Positions 46,176 through 63,500 of a stretch of 64,000 nt of DNA are shown here, piece by piece. The stretch comes from Megachile rotundata (taxonomy: Eukaryota > Arthropoda > Insecta > Hymenoptera > Megachilidae). The notes beneath the pieces were generated by a model that saw only the letters and a list, made by a program, of their open reading frames with translations, had not been told where the DNA came from and did no database searches. The first letter of the stretch is position 1. Each line of letters starts with the position of its first letter. The stretch spans positions 186,001-250,000 of the forward strand of contig NW_027473314.1 of the NCBI RefSeq assembly GCF_050947335.1, written 5' to 3'. A program made the translations under genes and the position numbers.

Positions 46176-49014
46176 CAATCACAATCTCACAATCACGATC
46201 ATACAATAACGATCATCCAATCACAATCATACAATCGCAATCATACAATCACAAACATACAATCACAATCTCACAATCACGATCATACAATAACGATCAT
46301 ACAATCGCAATCATACAATCACAATCATACAATCATAAACATACAGAAACAATCATGCAATCACAATCATACAATCACAATCATACAATCACAATCATAC
46401 AATCACAATCATACAATCACAGTCATACCTTCACAATCATACAATCACAATCATACAATCACAATCATACAATCACAATCATACAATCACAATCATACAA
46501 TCACAATCATACAATCACAATCTCACAATCACAATCACACAGTCACCATCATACAATCACAATCATACAATCGCAATCAAAGAATCACAATCATACGATC
46601 ACAATCATACAATCACAATCATACAATCACAATCATACAATCGCAATCATACAATCACAATCATACAGAAACAATCATACAACCTTAATTATACAACCAC
46701 AATCATACGATCACAATCATACAATCACAATCATACAATCACAATCATACAATCACAATCATACAATCACAATCATACAATCACAATCATACAATCATAA
46801 TCATACAATCACAATCATACACGGACAATCATACAATCACAATCATACAATCGCAATCAAAGAATCACAATCATACGATCACAATCATACAATCACAATC
46901 ATACGATCACAATCATACCATCACAATCATACAATCACAATCATACAATCGCAATCAAAGAATCACAATCATACGATCACAATCATACGATCACAATCAT
47001 ACAATCACAATCATACAATCACAATCATACAATCACAATCATACAATCACAATAATACAATCACAATCATACAATCACAATCATACAATGACTATCATAC
47101 AATCACAATCATACAATCACAATCATACAATCACAATCATACAATCACAATCATACAATCACAATCATACAATCACAATCATACAATCACAATCATACTA
47201 TCACAATCATACAATCACAATCATACAATCACAAGCTCACAATCACGATCATACAATAACGATCATCCAATCACAATCATACAATCGCAATCATACAATC
47301 GCAATCATACAATCACAAACATACAGAAACAATCATACAATCACTATCATACAATCACAATCATACAATCACAATCATACAATCACAATCATACAATCAC
47401 AATCATACAATCACAATCATACAATCACAATCATACAATCACAATCATACAGTCACAATCATGCAATCACAATCATACAATCACAATCATACAATCACAA
47501 TCATACAGTCACAATCATACAATCACAATCATACAATCACAATCATACAATTACAATCATACAATCACAATCATACAATCACAATCATACAATCGCAATC
47601 TCACAATCACAATCATACAGTCACAATCATACAATCACAATCATAGAATCACAATCATACAATCACAATCATACAATGACAATCATACAATCACAATCAT
47701 ATAATCACAATCATACAATCACAATCATACAATCACAATCATACAATCACAATCATACAATCACAATCATACAGTCACAATCATGCAATCACAATCATAC
47801 AATCACAATCATACAATCACAATCATACAATCACAATCATACAATCACAGTCATACCTTCACAATCATACAATCACAATCATACAATCACAATCATACAA
47901 TCACAATCATACAATCACAATCATAAAATCACAATCATACAATAACAATCATACGATCACAATCATATGATCACAATCATACAATCACAATCAAACAGTC
48001 AGAATCATACAATCACAATCATACAATCACAATCATACAATCACAATCATACTATCACAATCTTACAATCACAATCATACAGTCACAATCATAGAATCAC
48101 AATCATAGAATCACAATCATACAATGACAATCATACAATTACAATCATATAATCACAATCATACAATCACAATCATAAAATCACAATCATACAATCACAA
48201 TCACACAATCACAATCATACAATCGCAATCATGCAATCACAATCATACAATCACAATCATGCAATCAGAATCATACAATCACCATCATACAATCACAATC
48301 ATACAATCACAATCATACAATCACAATCATACAATCACAATCATACAATCACAATCATACAATCACAATCATACAATCACAATTATACAATCACAATCAT
48401 ACGATCATAATCACAAAATCACAATCATACAATCACAATCATACAATCACAACCATAAAATCACAATCATACAAACACAATCATACAATCACAATCATAC
48501 AATCACAATCATACAATCACAGTCATACAATCACAATCATACAATCACAATCATAAAATCACAATCATACAATAACAATCATACGATCACAATCATACAA
48601 TCACAATCATACAATCACAATCAAAGAATCACAATCATACGATCACAATCATACAATCACAATCATACAATCACAATCATAGAATCACAATCATACAATC
48701 ACAATCATACAATCACAATCATACAATCACAATCATACAATCGCAATCAAAGAATCACAATCATATGATCACAATCATACAATCACAATCATACAATCAC
48801 AATCATACAATCGCAATCGTACAATCACAATCATATAGGAACAATCATACAACCTTAATTATACAACCACAATCATACGATCACAATCATACAATCACAA
48901 TCATACAATCACAATCATACAATCACAATCATGCAATCACAATCATACAATCACAATCATACAATCATAATCATACAATCACAATCATACAAGGACAATC
49001 ATACAATCACAATC
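46176..49014 (+). repeat. Mosaic central-domain block
   Basis: It starts with two aatctcac islands (~46,182 and ~46,266), then ccttcac, ccttaatt 46,683, acacggac 46,819, caatgactatc 47,088, aagctcac (~47,233), caatgac 47,688 and 48,124, acgatcataatc (~48,400) and ccttaatt 48,853 with ataggaac. Parts match 39.3-40.7 kb (acacggac offset 6,860), 35.7-36.0 kb and 40.7-41.3 kb. I read it as a recombinant of neighbouring blocks. There is no 20-bp monomer. Confidence 0.75.
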
Positions 49015-52000
49015 ATGCAGTCACAATCATACAATCGCAATCACACAACCACAATCTTACAATCACAATCATACGATCACAATCATACCATCACAATCAT
49101 ACAATCACAATCATACAATCACAATCATACAATCACAAGCATACAATCACAATCATACAATCACAATCATACAATCACAATCATACAATCGCAATCAAAG
49201 AATCACAATCATACGATCACAATCATACGATCACAATCATACAATCACAATCATACAATCACAATCTCACAATCACGATCATACAATAACGATCATCCAA
49301 TCACAATCATACAATCACAATCATACAATCACAATCATACAATCGCAATCATACAATCACAAACATACAGAAACAATCATACAATCACTGTCATACAATC
49401 ACAATCATACAATCACAAACATACAGAAACAATCATACAATCACTGTCATACAATCACAATCATACAATCACAATCATACAATCACAATCATACAATCAC
49501 AATCATACAATCACAATCATACAGTCACAATCATGCAATCACAATCATACAATCACAATCATACAATCACAATCATACAATCACAGTCATACCTTCACAA
49601 TCATACAATCACAATCATACAATCACAATCATACAATCACAATCATACAATCACAATCATACAATCACAAACATACAATCACAATCATACAATCACAATC
49701 ATACAGTCACAATCATGTAATCACAATCATACAATAACAATCATACAATCACAATCATACAATCACAATCATACAATCACAATCATACATTCACAATCAT
49801 ACAATCACAATCATACAATCGCAATCATACAATCGCAATCAAAGAATCACAATCATACGATCACAATCATACAATCACAATCATACAATCACAATCATAC
49901 AATCGCAATCATACAATCACATTCATACAATCACAATCATACTATCACAATCATACAATCGCAATCATACAATCACAATCTCACAATCACGATCATACAA
50001 TAACGATCATCCAATCACAATCATACAATCGCAATCATACAATCACAAACATACAATCACAATCTCACAATCACGATCATACAATAACGATCATACAATC
50101 GCAATCATACAATCACAATCATACAATCACAAACATACAGAAACAATCATACAATCACTATCATACAATCACAATCATACAATCACAATCATACAATCAC
50201 AATCATACAATCACAATCATACAATCACAATCATACAATCACAATCATACAGTCACAATCATGCAATCACAATCATACAATCACAGTCATACCTTCACAA
50301 TCATACAATCACAATCATACAATCCCAATCAAACAATCACAATCATACAATCACAATCATACAATCACAATCATACAATCACAATCATACAATCACAATC
50401 ATACAATCACAATCATACAATCACAATCATACAGTCACAATCATGCAATCACAATCATACAATCACAATCATACAATCACAATCATACAATCACAATCAT
50501 AAAATCACAATCATACAATCACAATCATACAATAGCAATCATACAATCACAGTCAAACAATCACAATCATAGAATCACAATCATACAATCACAATCATAC
50601 AATCACAATCATACAATCACAATCATACAATCACAATCATACAATCACAATCATAAAATCACAATCATACAATAACAATCATACGATCACAATCATACAA
50701 TCACAATCATACAATCACAATCAAACAGTGAGAATCATACAATCACAATCATACAATCACGATCATACAATCACGGTCATACAATCACGATCATACAATC
50801 ACAATCATACCATCACAGTCATACAATTACAATCATACAATCACAATCATACAATCATAATCACAAAATCACAATCATACAATCACAATCATACAATCAC
50901 AACCATAGAATCAAAATCATACAATCACAATCATACAATCACAATCATACAATCACAGTCATACAATCACAATCATACAATCACAATCATACAATCACAA
51001 TCATACAATCACAATCATACAATCACAATCATACAATCACAATCATACAATCACAATCATACAATCACAATCATACAATCGCAATCAAAGAATCACAATC
51101 ATACGATCACAATCATACAATCACAATCATACAATCACAATCATACAATCGCAATCATACAATCACAATCATACAGAAACAATCATACAACCTTAATTAT
51201 ACAACTACAATCATACGATCACAATCATACAATCACAATCATACAATCGCAATCATACAATCACAATCATACAATCACAATCATACAATCATAATCATAC
51301 AATCACAATCATACAAGGACAATCATACAATCACAATCATGCAGTCACAATCATACAATCGCAATCACACAACCACAATCTTACAATCACAACCATACGA
51401 TCACAATCATACCATCACAATCATACAATCACAATCATACAATCACAATCATACAATCACAAGCATACAATCACAATCATACAATCACAATCATACAATC
51501 ACAATCATACAATCACAATCATACAATCACAATCATACAATCGCAATCAAAGAATCACAATCATACGATCACAATCATACGATCACAATCATACAATCAC
51601 ACTCATACAATCACAATCATACAATCACAATCATACAATCACAATCATACAATCACAATCATACAATGACTATCATACAATCACAATCATACAATCACAA
51701 TCATACAATCACAATCATACAATCACAATCTCACAATCACAATCATACAGTCACAATCATACAATCACAATCATACAATCGCAACCATACAATCGCAATC
51801 ATACAATCACAAACACACAATCACAATCTCACAATCACGATCATACAATAACGATCATCCAACCACAATCATACAATCGCAATCATACAATCGCAATCAT
51901 ACAATCACAAACATACAGAAACAATCATACAATCACTATCATACAATCACAATCATACAATCACAATCATACAATCACAATCATACAATCACAATCATAC

Positions 52001-54592
52001 AATCACAATCATACAATTACAATCATACAGTCACAATCATGCAATCACAATCACACAATCACAATCATACAATCACAATCATACAATCACAATCATACAA
52101 TCACAGTCATACCTTCACAATCATACAATCACAATCATACAATCACAATCATACAATCACAATCATACAATCACAATCTCACAATCACAATCATACAGTC
52201 ACAATCATACAATCACAATCATAGAATTACCATCATACAATCACAATCATACAATGACAATCATACAATCACAATCATATAATCACAATCATACAATCAC
52301 AATCATACAATCACAATCATACAATCACAATCATACAATCACAATCACAATCACACAATCACAATCATACAATCGCAATCATGCAATCACAATCATACAA
52401 TCACAATCATACAATCAGAATCATTCAATCACAATCATACAATCACAATCATACAATCACAATCATACAATCACAATCATACAATCACAATCATACAATC
52501 ACAATCATACAATCACAATTATACAATCACAATCATACAATCACAATCATACAATCACAGTCATACAATCACAATCATACAATCACAGTCATACAATCAC
52601 AATCATACAGTCACAATCATACAATCACAATCATACAATCACAATCATACAATCACAATCATACAATCACAATCATACAATCACAATCATACAATCACAA
52701 TCATAGAATCACAATCATACAATCACAATCATACAATCACAATCATACAATCACAATCATACAATCACAATCATACAATCACAATCATACAATCACAATC
52801 ATACAATCGCAATCAAAGAATCACAATCAAAGAATCACAATCATACGATCACAATCATACAATCACAATCATACAATCACAATCATACAATCGCAATCAT
52901 ACAATCACAATCATACGATCACAATCATACAATCACAATCATACAATCACAATCATACAATCACAATCATACAATCGCAATCATACAATCACAATCATAC
53001 AGAAACAATCATACAACCTTAATTATACAACCACAATCATACAATCGCAATCACACAACCACAATCATACAATCACAGTCATACAATCACAATCATACAA
53101 TCACAATCATACAATCACAATCATACAATCACAATCATACAATCACAATCATACAATCACAGTCATACAATCACAATCATACAATCACAGTCATACAATC
53201 ACAATCATACAGTCACAATCATACAATCACAATCATACAATCACAGTCATACAATCACAATCATACAGTCACAATCATACAATCACAATCATAGAATCAC
53301 AATCATACAATCACAATCATACAATCGCAATCATACAATCACAATCATACAATCACAATCATACAATCACAATCATACAATCACAATCATACAATCACAA
53401 TCATACCATCACAATCATACAATCATAATCATACAATCACAATCATACAAGGACAATCATACAATCACAATCATGCAGTCACAATCATACAATCGCAATC
53501 ACACAACCACAATCTTACAATCACAATCATACGATCACAATCATACGATCACAATCATACCATCACAATCATACAATCACAATCATACAATCACAATCAT
53601 ACAATCACAATCATACAATCACAATCATACAATCACAATCATACAATCACAATCTCACAATCACAATCATACAGTCACAATCATACAATCACAATCATAG
53701 AATCACAATCATACAATCACAATCATACAATGACAATCATACAATCACAATCATACAATCACAATCATACAATCACAATCATACAATCACAATCATACAA
53801 TCACAATCATACAATCACAATTATACAATCACAGTCATACGATCACAATCATACGATCACAATCATACAATCACAATCATACAATCACAATCATACAATA
53901 GCAATCATACAATCACAGTCAAACAATCACAATCATAGAATCACAATCATACAATCACAATCATACAATCACAATCATACAATCACAATCATACAATCGC
54001 AATCAAAGAATCACAATCATACGATCACAATCATACGATCACAATCATACAATCACAATCATACAATCACAATCATACAATCACAATCATACAATCACAA
54101 TCATACAATCACAATCATACAATCACAATCATACAATCACAATCATACAATCACAATCATACAATCACAATCATACAATGACTATCATACAATCACAATC
54201 AAAGAATCACAATCATACGATCACAATCATACAATCACAATCATACAATCACAATCATAGAATCACAATCATACAATCACAATCATACAATCACAATCAT
54301 ACAATCACAATCATACAATCACAATCATACAATCACAATCATACAATCGCAATCAAAGAATCACAATCATACGATCACAATCATACAATCACAATCATAC
54401 AATCACAATCATACAATCGCAATCATACAATCACAATCATACAGAAACAATCATACAACCTTAATTATACAACCACAATCATACGATCACAATCATACAA
54501 TCACAATCATACAATCACAATCATACAATCACAATCATACAATCATAATCATACAATCACAATCATACAAGGACAATCATACAATCACAATC
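49015..54592 (+). repeat. HOR unit 3, 5,578 bp
   Basis: It runs from atgcagtc 49,015 to 54,593 (398 monomers plus 6). From 49,533 it tracks unit 1 at offset 27,396: 22,137/49,533, 22,865/50,261, 23,332/50,728. That offset equals 1,956 monomers plus 12, as expected for the two 20-bp monomers between them. It lacks 266 bp (19 monomers) near 51,680-51,720 relative to unit 1. Markers: ccttaatt 51,191 and 53,017, atgcagtc 51,339 and 53,473, 20-bp monomer 52,335. Confidence 0.85.
52335..52354 (+). repeat. 20-bp monomer, register break 4 (+6)
   Basis: Three acaatc hexamers then ac, followed by the usual cgcaatcatgcaatc and agaatcattcaatc. Marker phase moves from 1 to 7 modulo 14 (49,533 versus 53,473). 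Confidence 0.95.
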
Positions 54593-57500
54593 ATGCAGTC
54601 ACAATCATACAATCGCAATCACACAACCACAATCTTACAATCACAATCATACGATCACAATCATACAATCACAAGCATACAATCACAATCATACAATCAC
54701 AATCATACAATCACAATCATACAATCGCAATCAAAGAATCACAATCATACGATCACAATCATACGATCACAATCATACAATCACAATCATACAATCACAA
54801 TCATACAATCACAATCATACAATCACAATCATACAATCACAATCATACAATCACAATCATACAATCACAATCATACAATCACAATCATACAATGACTATC
54901 ATACAATCACAATCATACAATCACAATCATACAATCACAATCATACAATCACAATCATAAAATCACAATCATACAATCACAATCATACAATCACAATCAT
55001 ACTATCACACTCATACAATCACAATCATACAATCACAATCTCACAATCACGATCATACAATAACGATCATCCAATCACAATCATACAATCACAATCATAC
55101 AATCACAATCATACAATCGCAATCATACAATCACAAACATACAGAAACAATCATACAATCACTGTCATACAATCACAATCATACAATCACAATCATACAA
55201 TCACAATCATACAATCACAATCATACAATCACAATCATACAGTCACAATCATGCAATCACAATCATACAATCACAATCATACAATCACAATCATACAATC
55301 ACAGTCATACCTTCACAATCATACAATCACAATCATACAATCACAATCATACAATCACAATCATACAATCACAATCATACAATCACAAACATACAATCAC
55401 AATCATACAATCACAATCATACAGTCACAATCATGTAATCACAATCATACAATAACAATCATACAATCGCAATCATACAATCACAATCATACAATCACAA
55501 TCATACATTCACAATCATACAATCACAATCATACAATCGCAATCATACAATCGCAATCAAAGAATCACAATCATACGATCACAATCATACAATCACAATC
55601 ATACAATCACAATCATACAACCGCAATCATACAATCACATTCATACAATCACAATCATACTATCACAATCATACAATCGCAATCATACAATCACAATCTC
55701 ACAATCACGATCATACAATAACGATCATCCAATCACAATCATACAATCGCAATCATACAATCACAAACATACAATCACAATCTCACAATCACGATCATAC
55801 AATAACGATCATACAATCGCAATCATACAATCACAATCATACAATCACAAACATACAGAAACAATCATACAATCACAATCATACAATCACAATCATACAA
55901 TCACAATCATACAATCACAATCATACAATCACAATCATACAATCACAATCATACAGTCACAATCATGCAATCACAATCATACAATCACAGTCATACCTTC
56001 ACAATCATACAATCACAATCATACAATCCCAATCAAACAATCACAATCATACAATCACAATCATACAATCACAATCATACAATCACAATCATACAATCAC
56101 AATCATACAATCACAATCATACAATCACAATCATACAATCACAATCATACAGTCACAATCATGCAATCTCAATCATACAATCACAATCATACAATCACAA
56201 TCATACAATCACAATCATAAAATCACAATCATACAATCACAATCATACAATAGCAATCATACAATCACAGTCAAACAATCACAATCATAGAATCACAATC
56301 ATACAATCACAATCATACAATCACAATCATACAATCACAATCATACAATCACAATCATACAATCACAATCATAAAATCACAATCATACAATAACAATCAT
56401 ACGATCACAATCATACAATCACAATCATACAATCACAATCATAGAATCACAATCATACAATCACAATCATACAATCACAATCATACAATCACAATCATAC
56501 AATCACAATCATACAATCGCAATCAAAGAATCACAATCATACGATCACAATCATACAATCACAATCATACAATCACAATCATACAATCGCAATCATACAA
56601 TCACAATCATACAGAAACAATCATACAACCTTAATTATACAACCACAATCATACGATCACAATCATACAATCACAATCATACAATCACAATCATACAATC
56701 ACAATCATACAATCATAATCATACAATCACAATCATACAAGGACAATCATACAATCACAATCATGCAGTCACAATCATACAATCGCAATCACACAACCAC
56801 AATCTTACAATCACAATCATACGATCACAATCATACCATCACAATCATACAATCACAATCATACAATCACAATCATACAATCACAATCATACAATCGCAA
56901 TCATACAATCACAATCATACAGAAACAATCATACAACCTTAATTATACAACTACAATCATACGATCACAATCATACAATCACAATCATACAATCGCAATC
57001 ATACAATCACAATCATACAATCACAATCATACAATCATAATCATACAATCACAATCATACAAGGACAATCATACAATCACAATCATGCAGTCACAATCAT
57101 ACAATCGCAATCACACAACCACAATCTTACAATCACAACCATACGATCACAATCATACCATCACAATCATACAATCACAATCATACAATCACAATCATAC
57201 AATCACAAGCATACAATCACAATCATACAATCACAATCATACAATCACAATCATACAATCACAATCATACAATCACAATCATACAATCGCAATCAAAGAA
57301 TCACAATCATACGATCACAATCATACGATCACAATCATACAATCACACTCATACAATCACAATCATACAATCACAATCATACAATCACAATCATACAATC
57401 ACAATCATACAATGACTATCATACAATCACAATCATACAATCACAATCATACAATCACAATCATACAATCACAATCATACTATCACAATCATACAATCAC

Positions 57501-60500
57501 AATCATACAATCACAATCTCACAATCACAATCATACAATCACAATCATACAATCACAATCATACAATCACAATCATACAATCGCAATCATACAATCGCAA
57601 TCAAAGAATCACAAACATACGATCACAATCATACAATCACAATCATACAATCACAAACATACAATCGCAGTCATACCTTCACAATCATACAATCACAATC
57701 ATACAATCACAATCATACAATCACAATCATACAATCACAATCTCACAATCACAATCATACAGTCACAATCATACAATCACAATCATACAATCGCAACCAT
57801 ACAATCGCAATCATACAATCACAAACACACAATCACAATCTCACAATCACGATCATACAATAACGATCATCCAACCACAATCATACAATCGCAATCATAC
57901 AATCGCAATCATACAATCACAAACATACAGAAACAATCATACAATCACTATCATACAATCACAATCATACAATCACAATCATACAATCACAATCATACAA
58001 TCACAATCATACAATCACAATCATACAATTACAATCATACAGTCACAATCATGCAATCACAATCACACAATCACAATCATACAATCACAATCATACAATC
58101 ACAATCATACAATCACAGTCATACCTTCACAATCATACAATCACAATCATACAATCACAATCATACAATCACAATCATACAATCACAATCTCACAATCAC
58201 AATCATACAGTCACAATCATACAATCACAATCATAGAATTACCATCATACAATCACAATCATACAATGACAATCATACAATCACAATCATATAATCACAA
58301 TCATACAATCACAATCATACAATCACAATCATACAATCACAATCATACAATCACAATCACAATCACACAATCACAATCATACAATCGCAATCATGCAATC
58401 ACAATCATACAATCACAATCATACAATCAGAATCATTCAATCACAATCATACAATCACAATCATACAATCACAATCATACAATCACAATCATACAATCAC
58501 AATCATACAATCACAATTATACAATCACAATCATACAATCACAATCATACAATCACAGTCATACAATCACAATCATACAATCACAGTCATACAATCACAA
58601 TCATACAGTCACAATCATACAATCACAATCATACAATCACAATCATACAATCACAATCATACAATCACAATCATACAATCACAATCATACAATCACAATC
58701 ATAGAATCACAATCATACAATCACAATCATACAATCACAATCATACAATCACAATCATACAATCACAATCATACAATCACAATCATACAATCACAATCAT
58801 ACAATCACAATCATACAATCACAATCATACAATCGCAATCAAAGAATCACAATCATACGATCACAATCATACAATCACAATCATACAATCACAATCATAC
58901 AATCGCAATCATACAATCACAATCATACGATCACAATCATACAATCACAATCATACAATCACAATCATACAATCACAATCATACAATCGCAATCATACAA
59001 TCACAATCATACAGAAACAATCATACAACCTTAATTATACAACCACAATCATACAATCGCAATCACACAACCACAATCATACAATCACAGTCATACAATC
59101 ACAATCATACAATCACAATCATACAATCACAATCATACAATCACAATCATACAATCACAATCATACAATCACAGTCATACAATCACAATCATACAATCAC
59201 AGTCATACAATCACAATCATACAGTCACAATCATACAATCACAATCATACAATCACAGTCATACAATCACAATCATACAGTCACAATCATACAATCACAA
59301 TCATAGAATCACAATCATACAATCACAATCATACAATCGCAATCATACAATCACAATCATACAATCACAATCATACAATCACAATCATACAATCACAATC
59401 ATACAATCACAATCATACCATCACAATCATACAATCATAATCATACAATCACAATCATACAAGGACAATCATACAATCACAATCATGCAGTCACAATCAT
59501 ACAATCGCAATCACACAACCACAATCTTACAATCACAATCATACGATCACAATCATACGATCACAATCATACCATCACAATCATACAATCACAATCATAC
59601 AATCACAATCATACAATCACAATCATACAATCACAATCATACAATCACAATCATACAATCACAATCTCACAATCACAATCATACAGTCACAATCATACAA
59701 TCACAATCATAGAATCACAATCATACAATCACAATCATACAATGACAATCATACAATCACAATCATACAATCACAATCATACAATCACAATCATACAATC
59801 ACAATCATACAATCACAATCATACAATCACAATTATACAATCACAGTCATACGATCACAATCATACGATCACAATCATACAATCACAATCATACAATCAC
59901 AATCATACAATAGCAATCATACAATCACAGTCAAACAATCACAATCATAGAATCACAATCATACAATCACAATCATACAATCACAATCATACAATCACAA
60001 TCATACAATCGCAATCAAAGAATCACAATCATACGATCACAATCATACGATCACAATCATACAATCACAATCATACAATCACAATCATACAATCACAATC
60101 ATACAATCACAATCATACAATCACAATCATACAATCACAATCATACAATCACAATCATACAATCACAATCATACAATGACTATCATACAATCACAATCAA
60201 AGAATCACAATCATACGGTCACAATCATACAATCACAATCATACAATCACAATCATAGAATCACAATCATACAATCACAATCATACAATCACAATCATAC
60301 AATCACAATCATACAATCACAATCATACAATCACAATCATACAATCGCAATCAAAGAATCACAATCATACGATCACAATCATACAATCACAATCATACAA
60401 TCACAATCATACAATCGCAATCATACAATCACAATCATACAGAAACAATCATACAACCTTAATTATACAACCACAATCATACGATCACAATCATACAATC

Positions 60501-60590
60501 ACAATCATACAATCACAATCATACAATCACAATCATACAATCATAATCATACAATCACAATCATACAAGGACAATCATACAATCACAATC
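54593..60590 (+). repeat. HOR unit 4, 5,998 bp (fullest copy)
   Basis: It runs from atgcagtc 54,593 to 60,591 (428 monomers plus 6). It tracks unit 3 at about 5,704-6,012 bp and unit 1 at 33.1 kb. Near its start it lacks 56 bp (four monomers with accatc) present in the copy at 60,591. It has an extra short repeat: atgcagtc 56,763 and 57,085 lie 322 bp apart, with ccttaatt 56,629 and 56,937. It keeps the 266-bp segment missing from unit 3. The 20-bp monomer is at 58,347. Confidence 0.87.
58347..58366 (+). repeat. 20-bp monomer, register break 5 (+6)
   Basis: Same structure and context as the other four, 6,012 bp after the copy at 52,335. Marker phase moves from 7 to 13 modulo 14 (53,473 versus 59,485). 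Confidence 0.95.
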
Positions 60591-63500
60591 ATGCAGTCAC
60601 AATCATACAATCGCAATCACACAACCACAATCTTACAATCACAATCATACGATCACAATCATACCATCACAATCATACAATCACAATCATACAATCACAA
60701 TCATACAATCACAAGCATACAATCACAATCATACAATCACAATCATACAATCACAATCATACAATCACAATCATACAATCGCAATCAAAGAATCACAATC
60801 ATACGATCACAATCATACGATCACAATCATACAATCACAATCATACAATCACAATCATACAATCACAATCATACAATCACAATCATACAATCACAATCAT
60901 ACAATCACAATCATACAATCACAATCATACAATCACAATCATACAATGACTATCATACAATCACAATCATACAATCACAATCATACAATCACAATCATAC
61001 AATCACAATCATAAAATCACAATCATACAATCACAATCATACAATCACAATCATACTATCACACTCATACAATCACAATCATACAATCACAATCTCACAA
61101 TCACGATCATACAATAACGATCATCCAATCACAATCATACAATCACAATCATACAATCACAATCATACAATCGCAATCATACAATCACAAACATACAGAA
61201 ACAATCATACAATCACTGTCATACAATCACAATCATACAATCACAATCATACAATCACAATCATACAATCACAATCATACAATCACAATCATAGAGTCAC
61301 AATCATGCAATCACAATCATACAATCACAATCATACAATCACAATCATACAATCACAGTCATACCTTCACAATCATACAATCACAATCATACAATCACAA
61401 TCATACAATCACAATCATACAATCACAATCATACAATCACAAACATACAATCACAATCATACAATCACAATCATACAGTCACAATCATGTAATCACAATC
61501 ATACAATAACAATCATACAATCACAATCATACAATCACAATCATACAATCACAATCATACATTCACAATCATACAATCACAATCATACAATCGCAATCAT
61601 ACAATCGCAATCAAAGAATCACAATCATACGATCACAATCATACAATCACAATCATACAATCACAATCATACAACCGCAATCATACAATCACATTCATAC
61701 AATCACAATCATACTATCACAATCATACAATCGCAATCATACAATCACAATCTCACAATCACGATCATACAATAACGATCATCCAATCACAATCATACAA
61801 TCGCAATCATACAATCACAAACATACAATCACAATCTCACAATCACGATCATACAATAACGATCATACAATCGCAATCATACAATCACAATCATACAATC
61901 ACAAACATACAGAAACAATCATACAATCACAATCATACAATCACAATCATACAATCACAATCATACAATCACAATCATACAATCACAATCATACAGTCAC
62001 AATCATGCAATCACAATCATACAATCACAGTCATACCTTCACAATCATACAATCACAATCATACAATCCCAATCAAACAATCACAATCATACAATCACAA
62101 TCATACAATCACAATCATACAATCACAATCATACAATCACAATCATACAATCACAATCATACAATCACAATCATACAGTCACAATCATGCAATCTCAATC
62201 ATACAATCACAATCATACAATCACAATCATACAATCACAATCATAAAATCACAATCATACAATCACAATCATACAATAGCAATCATACAATCACAGTCAA
62301 ACAATCACAATCATAGAATCACAATCATACAATCACAATCATACAATCACAATCATACAATCACAATCATACAATCACAATCATACAATCACAATCATAA
62401 AATCACAATCATACAATAACAATCATACGATCACAATCATACAATCACAATCATACAATCACAATCATAGAATCACAATCATACAATCACAATCATACAA
62501 TCACAATCATACAATCACAATCATACAATCACAATCATACAATCGCAATCAAAGAATCACAATCATACGATCACAATCATACAATCACAATCATACAATC
62601 ACAATCATACAATCGCAATCATACAATCACAATCATACAGAAACAATCATACAACCTTAATTATACAACCACAATCATACGATCACAATCATACAATCAC
62701 AATCATACAATCACAATCATACAATCACAATCATACAATCATAATCATACAATCACAATCATACAAGGACAATCATACAATCACAATCATGCAGTCACAA
62801 TCATACAATCGCAATCACACAACCACAATCTTACAATCACAATCATACGATCACAATCATACCATCACAATCATACAATCACAATCATACAATCACAATC
62901 ATACAATCACAAGCATACAATCACAATCATACAATCACAATCATACAATCACAATCATACAATCGCAATCAAAGAATCACAATCATACGATCACAATCAT
63001 ACGATCACAATCATACAATCACAATCATACAATCACAATCATACAATCACAATCATACAATCACAATCATACAATCACAATCATACAATCACAATCATAC
63101 AATCACAATCATACAATCACAATCATACAATGACTATCATACAATCACAATCATACAATCACAATCATACAATCACAATCATACAATCACAATCATAAAA
63201 TCACAATCATACAATCACAATCATACAATCACAATCATACTATCACACTCATACAATCACAATCATACAATCACAATCTCACAATCACGATCATACAATA
63301 ACGATCATCCAATCACAATCATACAATCACAATCATACAATCACAATCATACAATCGCAATCATACAATCACAAACATACAGAAACAATCATACAATCAC
63401 TGTCATACAATCACAATCATACAATCACAATCATACAATCACAATCATACAATCACAATCATACAATCACAATCATACAGTCACAATCATGCAATCACAA

